A stretch of 64,000 nt of DNA. Source: Sympetrum striolatum. Taxonomy: Eukaryota > Arthropoda > Insecta > Odonata > Libellulidae. The stretch spans positions 992,001 through 1,056,000 of the forward strand of contig OX388348.1 of assembly GCA_947579665.1 (NCBI GenBank), in the 5' to 3' direction. Shown in pieces: positions 34,301 through 46,057 of the stretch. The stretch's first letter is position 1. The number at the start of each line of letters is the position of its first letter. A program made the translations under genes and the position numbers. Under the pieces are notes generated by a model, which was not told the origin of the DNA, made no database searches, and was given only the letters and a program-made list of their open reading frames with translations.

Positions 34301-36880
34301 TCGTTCTTATCGAGGCATTAGAGATGGAACGGTGAATCTTTAATCTTTCATTACAATAGAAATACTGTTATTATTATTTTAATCTCATTCAACCCTCGTA
34401 CCAAAAAATGGTACCTAAACTACTTTAACTGATTAAATTTAGTTGAATGTTATGCGATTTTCTCGTCTCGAGCATCTCAGAGAGAATTTCTTTAATTTAT
34501 TTATTATTACATATGTTGATAGTAGGTTTTTTCCGGTGAAATCTCCGACCATCGTCTTTAAACAATTTATTCAAACCCCAATCCCTCACACAAGTCGTTA
34601 CACGGAAAAAAATATTCAAAAATTATCATCAGCCACCCACAGACAGTATATGAACACACCAAAAATACAAGAAGACCTAATTTACATACATCTCCCCTCC
34701 AAAACATTACTCAACATATATACCAAAATCACAAAAACTACATTTCATTGTTTAAAATGTTACCTTGCAGGCGAAAATGTCACCTCATTGTTTTCACATC
34801 GTCGCGATTAAAAATATAAAAATAATTAAAAACATAACAATATTGAATCCACTTAATGACATGAACTACAGAATCTACTTTTAAATTCCGATCAATTTTT
34901 CGGTTTGAGTTTGAAGAACGCTTTAGGCATTATATTCCAATCTTTGAACACTCTATTTATTAAACAACATTTGGCGATGTCATTCCTTTATTTCCTCAGT
35001 TTTAACTAGTGCTTGCGATCCTCTCGTACAGTATAATGCCTCTATTCTACTTTTTAAATCTATCCATGCATTTCCTCCGTTTCTGACCTGAAAGATTCCT
35101 ACAAGCCGATTTTAAATCTGAACCTTTAGCAGTTTTTTATTTGAATGCTAACCCTTACGTTAAAGAGGGGATCATGCATTTTTTCATGGCTGCGAATTAG
35201 ATAGATAGATATACTGATACGTAAATTACGAACATTAACTTCAATATTTTTATTTTAAGAGGAATTTCTTTCTATTGAAAGAGCCAAGTAATAAAGTCCT
35301 CTAAACTTCTCCAATATATTATTCATCAAATATGTTCCTCGATAAAGCCATTATGCTTTGTATATGGGGCTAAAATTAATGGATGAACTCCGCTATCTTC
35401 TATAATATCTATGAGATGCCCCGATAGCGTCCCCTTTAAAAATCGGTATCCAAGCGACTTCGAGAACTAAGCCGAATCCACGTTCTCCCGGCGGAGAAAG
35501 AGTCCTTTAGCGTGTGTATACGCGTCATCCGCTCGCTCGAAACTTCCCTACGCCCTGTAATTATCCACATCCTAACGTCAATTTTCCATCACATAAACTT
35601 CCGCCCTTATTTTTATCTCTAACTTCCCGCTCACTTCGGCACTTAACCAGAAGACGAGAATGCTGACTGATTGCTATGGGAGATGCTTTATTTGTTATGA
35701 TAAACATTCCTCCATCGAATAAAACACGTTTGTTTGCCCTAAAGCTGTCAATAAGAGAGGCGGTAGAATTCCATTCACGAATGATTAGCTCATGCTACTG
35801 TAACACTTTCAAATACATTGCTACTGGCAGAAGAAAAAATCTCCGAGCATTACAAAGAATCTAAGCAATAATATAAATACTGCATAAATATTCAGGTCTC
35901 TAATGTAAACTCCTCTTTCACAAGGAAAACATTTCTTTACTGAACTTTGTGAGTGAAATTCTAAGACTTGTACGAACGCTCCAGTAATCCAGGAATCAAA
36001 CCCGGGACCACTTTCACCGGAAATAATTTCAAAATATCACTACGACCTTCTACCAAAACAAGAAATACTTAAAGGAATAAGAAAAACATACTTCCCAGGC
36101 AATATATATTGTAAAACCTTATGAAATAATTCTGAAAATTACTCCTGTTCCTCTAATTTGGACTGAGCTCGAGCGTTGATACGAAATCATTTTTAATTTT
36201 AGGCTAGTTAGCCGTAGGTTGAATTAGGAATTAAGTTATTGATTGTATAAATATACAAATAAAGATAACGAAGAAATTAATGATGATAACTCACGCATCA
36301 ATTTTTTATCCGTAAGGTTATTAATTAATTTTTTCCACTTAATTTACTACATAAGATATTTTATCTTTATCATAGCCATCTGTACCAAAAGCTTGTATCA
36401 AAAGCTGAAGTTTCCTTATACGATGATCAATTCTTAATTTGCGTTTCATTGTATCCTAGAGTATCGAATGAATTTGTTAATTTTTAAAACCCAATCTAAG
36501 AGACGTGGTATCGTTGACGTGGGTCGAATCTAAAAGGAGATAGATTTTGGGGAAAAGTTTCCATCGAGCAATTCTCTATCACATCCTTTTCACGCAACGC
36601 TTGATTAAATCCATTGTTCTTCCACCTTATAGACTGATATTGTAGGCTATATCACACATGGACAGAGAGAGTCCAAAATTATTTTTTGCTTGTTGATTGC
36701 GATACATTTTGACGGTAAGGGAAAGTTTTTTCCTATGTATGTGTCCAGTTTTCTCCATGGCAAGATATTTCCTTCCTTCGTTAAGGTGATGCTATAGTAG
36801 TGGAAAAATAGATTCCTTCAGTAGTCCCAGAGGTTACAGAATGTTAAATTCAATGCGAGAAGGCGTTACTTCGTGAAGGA
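31353..36880. other. AT-rich stretch with scattered B-box-like fragments
   Basis: No coding feature recognised. Minus-strand B-box-like motifs occur near 33612 (GGGTTCTATTC) and 36000 (GGGTTTGATTCC), each in a tRNA-like surrounding. A short sequence at 33160-33195 (TCTATTATATATAGACGCTTCTCCGGAT) parallels 13447-13480, a small dispersed repeat. A 122-codon plus-strand frame at 34443-34811 has no recognisable domain. Confidence 0.35.
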
Positions 36881-36888
36881 ACATTAAA

Positions 36889-37036
36889 ATGAATGAAAGA
36901 AACGTTAATACACTACCACAGACTTTATTTACTGCGACGTGTTTCACTAGTGATTTGCCTGAAGATGCGAGTTCACCAGCAAAACATTTCTGTGGGAAGC
37001 GCGTGTACTTTTACTAATGTTTCTTTCATTCCTTAA
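36889..37036. repeat. Imperfect hairpin element
   Basis: AATGAATGAAAGAAACGTTAATACAC (about 36891-36916) pairs with a sequence ending TTTCTTTCATTCCTT (about 37034). CCACAGA occurs in inverted positions inside. The minus strand contains GAAACACGTC and the plus strand CTGAAGA, both resembling parts of a hammerhead core but not forming a convincing whole. Confidence 0.5.
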
Positions 37037-37132
37037 AGTATGTTCTTTGAAGAAAAATGAAATATACAAAATATGTAATAATAAATAAAAAATATCCAAA
37101 AACCACTAGAATCCGACATATATTAGACTGTT

Positions 37133-37167
37133 AATACGTATTTCGCTCCAAAAGGGAGCATCCTCAA
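37133..37167 (-). ncRNA. Hammerhead-like motif (candidate)
   Basis: Minus strand reads TTGAGGA, T, a 5-bp stem-loop GCTCC-CTTTT-GGAGC, GAA, then the palindrome ATACGTAT. This is the same order as the motif at 24589-24620: a CUGANGA-like box with U in place of the first C, a stem II hairpin, GAA and a short self-complementary stem III. Penelope-like retroelements carry such minimal hammerheads. Activity is uncertain because of the C-to-U change. Confidence 0.35.
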
Positions 37168-39903
37168 AGCTTGACAGACGGGAAGAGATTGTGGACACAG
37201 TAGTTACTTCTTAATTACTTATATCTGGATTAAATTTAAAAAAAAACTTTAATATAAATTTTAAGGAAACGTATAAACGTAGACTGAGGGGTAAATGTTA
37301 TCAAACGCCAAGAAATCGTCTAAAATAATAATGCCATCTATTTCCTAGAATATATATATCCGAGGACCCCGTCTCTAAGGTAAACAAGATCTCTTGCGTC
37401 TGGTCGACCAAAATATTTCGCCGATATTGAACGAAAGAAAATACAACAGAAATGTTACAATGGAAAGCGAGCAATGAGTTTGCAAGAGATCGGGGAAAGA
37501 AGAGGAGAAAAAGGAGGGAACAGGCATTCGAGGACTGCAGGAATTGAAGGCCTATTCAATCTGCCCCAACTCTCGTGCCCTCCATCTCCAGGGTCGCCCC
37601 TTAACCCTCTTCCCATCGAATCCGGTTCCATCAGGTAGCCTTCCCCAGGGAGTGACCTCACACTACCTCGCAACTCCATCCGTCTTCGGACGCTAACTTT
37701 GTTCCCCACGTGCCTTCCCTGCATCCCCTTTCCCCCCCATTGCCCTCGCGCCTACCCCCTGCACCCTCGCTCTTCTCGCTTCAACTCTACGACCGTCCCA
37801 TTTGTTTCACTCCAGAAGTCCTCTTTCATAAGGTATAGGCGCATCGAAGGCTGGCGGCAGATGCGTGGAGTTACTCTCCATAATCGACGATTGAAAGTTT
37901 GCGCATATTTCTGCCTCGAAGTGTTTTATCGGCCATTGCTCTGAGACGAGAAAGAGTGAAAAGATCCTCAGCCAAATCTTATGGCACTTAGATGAGAAGG
38001 GTTTGACGTCATGGAAGGAAAAGGAGATACAGAACAGAACGACCTTATGTACAGGTTTTGGGAGTACTGCAGCAATTGTATATTGCCTTGCTTAGAAAAT
38101 ATTTCATTCGAAATAGAATAATTACGATTCAATTTTACTTCCTGATAATGGAGGACTCTGGCTAATTGTGAAACGAGTTCACTGGAAAATTCTAATTTAA
38201 AAGCAAAATTTAATACGTATTTGGGAAATAATAAAAATAACACATGCATACAGAAAATTATATATTTATATAATTTATGGAGTTATATTTTTCTACGTAA
38301 ATACAGTACTTTTAAGACTTCGTGGAAGTAATTTGTAATCATATAAAGTTAGAAAAGTTATTACTGACGCAATAATTCAATGAAGTTGCATAGTTTTCAA
38401 ATAACATGATGGAAAATTCGTCAGTTTAAATTAAACGAATACTAAGCTTGCTCTAGAAAGGAGATCAGTTTGACAAAACCCCTGTCAATAAAATAAATAC
38501 AGTACTTAAACACTTTAAGTATCCACTGGTAGCTAAAAAGTATACTCCTGTGGACTAATAATTCCAAAAGAAACATTCGTATAGCTATATGCTTATTTGT
38601 TTGATAAATTTTAAAGTATTACCTCTAACTTAGACACTTAAGATACATTCTTACAAACCCTAGTCTGGGGAGAATGGACTGAGGCACAATAAAGCGGGGA
38701 TTTGTAAGCCAAGAGGGAAAAATGCCAAATCTCAACAGCCGCTGAGAATGCTCAAAAAGTAGAGTCCTCCGTAGCAAATTCATCCACTTCGTAAGCACCA
38801 TCAGCTTCTGCGGCCTCAAAACAATCATTCCCGTAAGTGAGGAATTTCATGGCTCGGTTTCCTCGTGGAAAGCATATCGTTGAATGCAGACAAAGGAGCA
38901 TCTCGCAAATTTCAACTTCTCATCTCAGCCGGTTGGAGTACTCCGCTGGAGATTTTACGCGAAATAAATAAATCTGTTTCCTTTACTATGCCTTAGACTC
39001 GAGAATCCCCCAAAGTTTCCAAGAAATTCGCTCCGTGCAGGTATGCGCAATGCACCTTCCGAAAAGTTTCAAAACTTCGGTCATTTACCTCCAAACTTCT
39101 TACGAGAATATTCAGGCGAGGTTTTACCTTGGATTCGAGTATAAGACCACGATAATTTTCGTTCTGAGGTCAAGTTAAGGCATGTATGAGATCTTCAAAT
39201 TTCCTTGATGCTTCAACGCATTATCTGCTTCAATAAAACCGTACGATGGATAATTATAAAAAGTATTTGAGCTCGAGAAAAAGTATTAACTCTTATATCC
39301 ATAGCGTGCATCTATCGATTCCAGTTTTTTCGGTATTTGCGATCTATTTCGTTGCTTTTATACCGAATGCATCATTTTGTAAGGCACGTTTATACTTACT
39401 CTGCTGCAAAATGCTAAACTTATATCGTTTCCTCAAACGATCATATACACATTCTTTAAGAAAGCAAATGTAAACCATCCTTAATGAACATAATGATTTT
39501 AAGAAATCAGGTGTTTATAAACCTACTATTACTCGTACCCTTCATTACCATTTTTCTGTCATTTAAAAAGGGAATCGTATACGATCAAAATATGGGAGAA
39601 CTCACTAGATGAAATATCTATCACAATAATATCAAACAGTATTCATTGTGAGTTATTTAATAACATGCATAAAACTTACGGTGTATGGTGCAAAATAGAT
39701 GAAATCGAAATTTTTTCAAACCAAATCGTATTTATTGTGGAGAAAGTGTAACAGATAAATCAAATCTCTACATAATACAAATCTATCTCTTGGATGAGAG
39801 CCTTCACTTAATTTTTTTACGTTGTTCCCTGGCCGAAGAATATCATTGTCCAACGTCTAACGTTTGGAAGGATCCTTTGGAAGGAAATTACAAGAGTTGT
39901 GAT
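37168..39903. other. Gene-free stretch with one GC-richer patch
   Basis: 37450-37850 is C-rich on the plus strand and contains short open frames on both strands (minus strand 37724-37455, plus strand 37699-37944) without recognisable domains. 39794-39903 is an open frame leading into the retrotransposon ORF1 but lacks an ATG. Confidence 0.35.
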
Positions 39904-41049
39904 ATGAGTGAGGACCGAAGAAGAGTCGTTCAATTTCCGGAAGGTTTCGAGTTGCCATCGAATTGGCTCCGACCAAAAGGGTTTGAAGAGCTACCCAAAC
40001 TTGTCGCACTTTGGTGTGGTTTGTGCAAAGTAAAAAGATCGAGTGATGTAGCCCCGAGGGGCCAATCTCGAGCCTCCGTGGCGATGCGACGGGAGGCAAT
40101 TGCATCCACGGGAACGGAGACAATAGATGTGGACGCAATGGTGCGGGAACTGCTTGCCGCCGCCTCCACGATCCCGCCACCCACCGTCTCCCCCGAAGCC
40201 CGGCGAGCGGCAGCCCGCCTCGGACGCGAGTCCTATGCGCTCCGACCAGGAAAGAGGTTAAGGACAAGCAGCGCTCCTCCAAAAACGGAGGAATACACCC
40301 TCCTGCGAACGGCCGGCACCCAAACGCCGCTCCACTGGATGACCAAGGAGCAAAGGATCCAGAAGCCACCCCCGCAGCCCCGTATTCCCGCCGATAAACA
40401 TCGCGACCGCCGGCGCGAAATTCAAAGCACCCGAGAGCCTCCTAAATCCGCCACGGAGATGGCGCCACCCCAAAGGCGGGTCCATTCCGTGGACGAACGG
40501 CTCCCGGCAACCGGAGGAGAACCGCAGCCACCCTGGCGCACGGTGGAATCACGGCGCAACAGGATGCGTAGAGAGAGAAGGGAGCGGAACCAGGCGCCGC
40601 CCCCACCGCAGCCCCCCAGACCTGATAATCGACGTCCGCCACCGCCACCGAAAGAAGGATGGCGATATAGAAATGGACCACGGCCGCACCCAGGCCCACA
40701 AAGACGGCGCCCGACGCCCGGCATCCGATGGCCAGATAACGGAAGGAGGCCATGGCCCCCGTACCCGCCACCACCACCACCCCCGCCGCCACCACCACAT
40801 GCCATCGCAAACCAATGGCGGGACATGCACGAAAGGCAGCACCGCGGTGGTGCGGGAAGACCGCCACTACACGGCGCCCGCCCGTGGGAGATGGACTACC
40901 ACGCCCCCGCCTACCAAAGATGGGACCAACCACAGCCGCAGAGACGACCGCACCCATCCAGACGACCGCCACCGCACCCACGCCACGGGCCGAACGCGCC
41001 ACAAGGAAGGAGACACATCCCCCCGCAGCAAAGACGGAACGAACCGCTG
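39904..41049 (+). pseudogene. ORF1 of the REL-type retrotransposon, cut by insertions
   Basis: 382 codons before the first insertion. The frame opens at 39790 only via TTG, so the ATG at 39904 (MSEDRRRVVQFPEGF) is taken as start. It has a C-x2-C (LWCGLC) near residue 50, a basic region, a TVESRRNRMRRERRER stretch typical of gag-like basic regions, and a long Pro/Arg/His-rich tail with a run of about 12 prolines (about 40767-40800). It probably binds nucleic acid as an ORF1/gag-like protein, but no zinc knuckle is visible. The first 40 or so codons are AT-richer than the rest and might be 5' UTR. The frame runs on to 41088 inside the inserted transposon, ending there prematurely. Confidence 0.65.
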
Positions 41050-41652
41050 CACAGTGGGCTAGAATCGAAAAAAGCTGGCCAAAAATAAAAAAGTGCTGTT
41101 TTCGAGTGCGGACTTTGAAACTTCGCATAGTCGTTTTTGAATAAATTCTGCATATAACTGTGAAATCATTTGCGTTGGTTCCCACGCGTTACTATTCTAT
41201 AGGGGGTCAAAGTTGACCAAATTTTACGAAAAATGCCGCTCCTCGATTTTTCGCAAAATTCTTCCATTTCAAGCCAATCCTGAACTAAAATGAGCTACAT
41301 CATCGGGTAAAAAACGATGTAGTATTATAAACCTAATCTTCACTCTTCATAATACTGGGTTTGAATGATCACAGTTGAATATTTGCATTATTTATACAAC
41401 AAAATGGCGAACCCTTATTTTACGGCAAATTTCCACCTAAAGTGAGGAAAATAGTAGTGAATAAGCGTGGTGTACGCGGAGTTATTTATATCACAATGTT
41501 CTTTGAAGCTTTCTGATGAAGAATCTGAAATAAAATCCTGCAACAATTCGCGACGCCGATAAATAAAGCGACTTTTCGATGGCGATGCAAGAGCTAGGTC
41601 CGGGCGGCGGAGCGCCACTTTCTGAAACGACCTCGGTTTTGAGAGGATATGC
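41050..41652 (+). repeat. Left terminal inverted repeat of the CACAGTG element
   Basis: About 600 bp matching the inverted right arm 44154-44755 with few differences. After the heptamer the next bases are GGCTAGAATCG followed by A-rich tracts (GAAAAAAGC, CCAAAAATAAAAAAG) that could serve the role of a nonamer. The arm ends near CGAGGTCG/AAACCGAGG (about 41625-41640). Confidence 0.85.
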
Positions 41653-41921
41653 GGATAAAAACGATTCTGAACAGCGTTTACAGTGGCTTATAACTATAAA
41701 TTAATACTCTATACACAATTCAGGATAGAATTACATTAGAAAATCCTAATGATATGAAGAAAAAAATCTCTTTCTGTAATGTTTTATAAAGCTTTGTCTG
41801 TACATGCCTCCATTGACATATTTTCGTTAATATTGAGATTCATAAATTTTTTGTATAAAATAGGCTTCTGATGTTTTAAGCATAAGTGCATTTAAATTAA
41901 TGAGTCTTACCGTATGCCTTA

Positions 41922-42015
41922 AATAGAGTCATCATCAGAGGAATCTTCTTCTCGACACGCCATCTCTTCTTCATTGCTCATGCTCAGGAGCTCCTTCACT
42001 TCTTCGTCCATATTC
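41922..42015 (-). pseudogene. Acidic C-terminal coding relic inside the CACAGTG element
   Basis: Minus strand from 42012 reads MDEEVKELLSMSNEEEMACR then a Glu/Asp/Ser-rich end with a stop at about 41923. Upstream on the same strand at about 42188-42085, in another frame, is RLQWIKETKTIIQAEERYLQ, a lysine/glutamate-rich helical piece. Acidic tails are common at the C-terminus of such transposases. These pieces fit a shrunken transposase gene whose catalytic middle is lost; this is inference. Confidence 0.35.
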
Positions 42016-42437
42016 CCTGATTTTCTTGTTGGAGCAGCAAAGCGACTTTAATTCAATATAAGCCCACATTCACCGGCGTTAATTTTTCTATCTCCTTCTG
42101 CAGATATCTTTCTTCCGCCTGAATAATTGTCTTCGTCTCTTTTATCCACTGAAGGCGAATCGGTCTGCAGAATCTTGTTGAAGATGGTCGAGGATTCGCC
42201 CATATTATTTCAGCTGTATTAAGCAATAAATTGTGAATTCCAACTTAAAGTTAGTTATATTTATCAACTTCAACTACTATGAGCGAGGAAGAATTAAGGT
42301 GTTTATGTTTTTACCAGATGCATCGTTGAGTAAATGTAGGGAGCTCATGAAGAGGAACTCATCTGTCTTGTCCTCCGTTTACCTCACTTGTTTATATTGA
42401 GAGTGGCCAGAGCTTCCGTCAAATCCGTATTTACATA

Positions 42438-42842
42438 TTAAACTGGAATTAACTGTACTGCTTGATGCTGAGCTGATGATGCAGATGCTGCGATACGGTA
42501 TGCTGTGTGCAGCAGAAAGGCTTTCAAACTGATTCCACACACAGCTTCGGTAATATGTATCCCATCTGGATACGCAGCAGATTTTGCGTTTTTAACTACT
42601 TCATAGCTGGAGTACAACGTATGACCATGACTAATTGCAGTATCATGGAGAATTTTATATTGACTTTTTGTTAACTCTGACGATATAATCAGAGATACGG
42701 CCTCTTCTCCTGACAACTGAGACTGAACATTATCCGTTTTCCTCCACTTCGAAAGTACCCTCCTTGCTTTCATAGGTGTGCTTGTCGTTATTTCCTTGAC
42801 TAACTTAGAAGCAGCCTCATCTCCTTCCTCTCGAAGAGTCAC
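42438..42842 (-). pseudogene. N-terminal-like relic of a transposon protein inside the CACAGTG element
   Basis: 134 codons on the minus strand. The recognisable block is LSGEEAVSLIISSELTKSQY, then LYSSYEVVKNAKSAAYPDGI and an HITEAVCGISLKAFLLHTAYR stretch. I recall the same pattern (a LTKxQY helix, a PSYxxVxxAKxxCYP block, then a TE.....LQxLLxHT block) from multi-copy arthropod proteins encoded by DNA transposons, where it precedes the catalytic core; I believe these are Transib-like, but could not verify it. No DDE residues are present here. It is read as the 5' part of a largely deleted transposase gene whose 3' relics lie at 42190-41922. Confidence 0.5.
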
Positions 42843-44153
42843 ATCGCAGATAATTTAGCTGCGGAGTACGTGGCCCTAATCGATTCCGTTTTCCTTCGTT
42901 TAGTTCGTTCACTCGAAAGATGGAAATCTAATTCTGGCCGTCTATCAAAAAGAATTACTTTTACATAAGATAAATTATATACAAAATTTTAAACTATCAA
43001 TAAACGATATTAAAAACATCAAATAAAACTTAGATTTACTAACCAGGAGTCATAGAACTACTAGGTAAGTTCTGTAGCACAATCTCTATAAAATTAGCGT
43101 TAACATTAAGCTAAATGGAATTGCGCTTGATAAATCTCTCATTATTGCGTGAACTCAGTTTCCATTTTCTTGAATTGTGTACAGACAATAAATCATGGAT
43201 ATAATCAATAAGAGCATTTTGCCTACTCTCAAATTCTTGCAAGTGTAGTTTTTAATTAGATATTTCATTAAAAGTTGTTTCTTGCAAATTAATGATTCAT
43301 TATTTCCCTCCATCAACTTATTGTGCATTATTAAACGAAAAATGACCAAGTTAGACAAGGTATTTCAAGTAAATAGCAAAATTCTGAAAATGTAACATAG
43401 ATTCCCTAAATTTTATACCTTCCTCGGTAATACATTAAAAAAAATGGCAGCAGAAAGTCTGAAAACGATGACTAGATTAAGTGACACTAATAAGGAAACA
43501 GTGCAGCTATTGAATTTTTAATTTTCATGGAAAGAAAGGAAAATATTAAGTATAAAATTAAATGTGACTCACCAAAAATATATTCCACACCGCAACTAGA
43601 GAATTCTGCAGGAAGGAACCTTAAGAAATTGCGACGCGTGAAATAGATGATCTACAGAAATATCACCAGAACACAATTTCACTTCGGCACAGCCAAAAAA
43701 TAACTGCCTCCGAAAGAATATCTCGAGCTGAAACTGGCGGAAAGGGTGCAATAAAATGAGTAACCGTTTTCCGCAAAACAATAGCAGGGTGTTATAAACT
43801 GAGCCACTTCGAAAGTTTTACTTTGGTTTTAGGGCACACACTGGCGCGCGCCCTCCTCCCACAAGAGGATCGTGCGAACGACAATAGGAGTGAGTTTACT
43901 CATCTAGCAATTGAAGGTCGAACGAGGAGAAGAGAGTCAGCCTCTATAGCTTTAAGGATTTACTGTCAAAATTTTAAATTTTAGAAATTGTGGCTCTATC
44001 AAGAAATCTGAGGGAAAGCAGTGACTTACCGCTAAATCCAATTTTCTTTAAGGATTAAATGAGAAAATTTTAAAAATCTTATTATTTTCATCTTAATATA
44101 TAAAACATAACTTCTCTTCAGCATAATATTTCCGAATTATAACCATTCAGTTG

Positions 44154-44755
44154 CGTTTTTCTCCTCATGTACTCTCAAAACCGAGGTCGTCTCAGAAAGT
44201 GGCGGACATAGCTTTTGCATCGTCATCGAAAAGTCGCTTCATTTATCGGCGTCGCAAATTGTCGCAGGATTTTATTTCAGATTCTTCTTCAGAAAGCTTC
44301 AAAGAACATTTTGGTATAAATAACTCTGCGTACACTGCGTATATTCACTACTATTTTCCTCACTTTAGGTGGAAATTTGCCGTAAAATAAGGGTTCGCCA
44401 TTTTGTTGTATAAATAATGCAAATATTCAACTGTGATCATTCAAACCCAGTATTATGAAGAGTGAAGATTAGGTTTATAATACTACATCGTTTTTTACCC
44501 GATGATGTAGCTCATTTTAGTTCAGGATTGGCTTGAAATGGAAGAATTTTGCGAAAAATCGAGGAGCGGCATTTTTCGTAAAATTTGGTCAACTTTGACC
44601 CCCTATAGAATAGTAACGCGTGGGAACCAACGCAAATGATTTCACAGTTATATGCAGAATTTATTCAAAAACGACTATGCGAAGTTTCAAAGTCCGCACT
44701 CGAAAACAGCACTTTTTTATTTTTGGCCAGCTTTTTTCGATTCTAGCCCACTGTG
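44154..44755 (-). repeat. Right terminal inverted repeat of the CACAGTG element
   Basis: Inverted copy of 41050-41652. It ends ...CGATTCTAGCCCACTGTG at 44755, followed by the CGCTG duplication. Confidence 0.85.
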
Positions 44756-44857
44756 CGCTGCCGCCAACCCGGCAAGAAAACACACACCCCGAGCTGCTCC
44801 CGCCGACGAGGACCCGATCGGCGAGGGGCCCGCACAACCGGGTCACCCTACCGCTCC

Positions 44858-46040
44858 TCCCGAACTAGAGGTCTGCATGGGCCGAAAATTTCAACCCAAG
44901 CCCGGCCCGGCCCGTCCGTTGTTGAGCCCGAGCCCGGCCCGGCCCGAACGTAGGAATAAATTTTCGAGCCCGAGCCCGGCCCGGCCCGAACGTAGGAGAA
45001 AATTTTCTAGCCCGAGCCCGGCCCGGCCCGAACGTAGAAACAGTACATTTATTTCACTTCTTCAGCAATGCCAAAATATATAGAAACTTAATTAAATGAA
45101 AATTAAACAATAATTTCGTATTTTTTGTCATAGAAGTTTTAATTTATTTTGTAAGTGATTGTACTGAATAAATGATAAATAAAATAAATAATGTTAGCAA
45201 GTAAATGATAATTTGTTCTGAAAAAAGGACAGTAATTTCATGTCATGATGGTCTTCAGCGAAAAAGGTTGTCAAACTATGTCCAGGGCCTTTTACGAAAA
45301 ACATATCACTTCATAAGTATCTACATTGCAGTAATTTACATTGTATGATAAGGCTGGTGGTCGCACAAAGGCTCCGTCATATGCTAATTACATAATAAAC
45401 ACTTATCTGAATAAGTAAATGGCAAGTAGAAGCATTTCGGTTAATAGATTCTATATTTCTACTCATGAAATAAAATTCCAATATTAGAAGTACACGTTGC
45501 TATAAATAAGGTTAGGTTACAAGTGACGTTCTAAAATATTGTTCTCCCATCTATCAGGTTGATCTACACTATCTAATCTAACGGTGAAAACCTTAACTAT
45601 TGATTAAAAAATCACTGTGGCTATCCATGAGAATTTTTTTTGTTTACAACCTCAAACTTTCCCGGAATATTTCGTTTATTTCATTGCTGTTCTCGCAATT
45701 CAAATATAAAGCAACATTCCACGACTGAAATAAAAGTATTCATTCAATTTCCTTTCTTTTGGTACTTGTCGCGATTTCGTACGACTTCTTTTACTAATTT
45801 AATTTTGCAAAATAAACAAACCCAGCATGCGATAAAAATTAGATTTACGTCCAAAACTTGTGGAAAATTATTCATGGGCCCAGGCCCGGCCCGAGCCCGA
45901 TAGACTGCCTGCTTACCCTGCCCGAACCCGGCCCGAGCCCGAAAGACGTCCTGCTTACCCGGCCCGAGCCCGGCCCATGGGCCGGGCCGGGCTTGGGCCC
46001 ACGGGCCCTGGCCCGGCCCATGCAGACCTCTATCCCGAAC
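44858..46040. mobile_element. 1167-bp non-autonomous hAT-like element with GGCCCG-rich ends and 8-bp duplication
   Basis: The element 44866-46032 starts TAGAGGTCTGCATGGGCCG and ends with the complement CGGCCCATGCAGACCTCTA. TCCCGAAC flanks both ends (44858-44865 and 46033-46040), the 8-bp hAT duplication. Both subterminal regions consist of CCCGGCCCG/GGCCCGAGC arrays (44900-45035 and 45880-46020), while the middle is AT-rich and non-coding. Long open frames through the GC-rich ends are artefacts of the repeats. A stretch near its right end (45712-45845) resembles 7571-7700. Confidence 0.9.
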
Positions 46041-46057
46041 ACGGAATTCCGCCTAAT

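Larger units (their letters stand above)
41045..44760. mobile_element. 3.7-kb long-TIR transposon with CACAGTG ends and 5-bp CGCTG duplication (Transib/RAG-like)
   Basis: The element 41050-44755 begins CACAGTGGGCTAGAATCG and ends with the exact complement. CGCTG flanks both ends (41045-41049 and 44756-44760). The arms are inverted copies over about 600 bp. A 5-bp GC-rich duplication and a CACWATG/CACAGTG-type terminal heptamer are the signature of the Transib superfamily, the relatives of RAG1; CACAGTG is also the heptamer of V(D)J recombination signals. The interior holds minus-strand coding relics at 42842-41922. It sits in ORF1 of the REL retrotransposon, so it arrived later. Superfamily assignment rests mainly on the ends. 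Confidence 0.8.

Noticed and set aside
36936..36968. Third hammerhead motif at GAAACACGTC
   Set aside because: The box preceding stem II does not fit the consensus on that strand; only partial resemblance.
37455..37944. GC-richer patch with open frames on both strands
   Set aside because: No recognisable domain or splice/promoter context; may be chance.
39790..39903. Extended N-terminus of the REL retrotransposon ORF1
   Set aside because: The frame is open but begins at TTG; the first ATG is at 39904.
40442..41185. Long minus-strand frame with Gly/Val/Ala-rich product
   Set aside because: It is the antisense shadow of the Pro/Arg-rich ORF1 and crosses into the inserted transposon.
44652..45083. 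143-codon frame across the transposon junction
   Set aside because: It runs from the terminal repeat of one transposon through host ORF into the GGCCCG array of another; an artefact of nesting.
45860..46057. Upstream extension of ORF2 (residues rich in Pro/Arg)
   Set aside because: It is encoded by the hAT element's GC-rich end, begins at a GTG and is not part of the retrotransposon.
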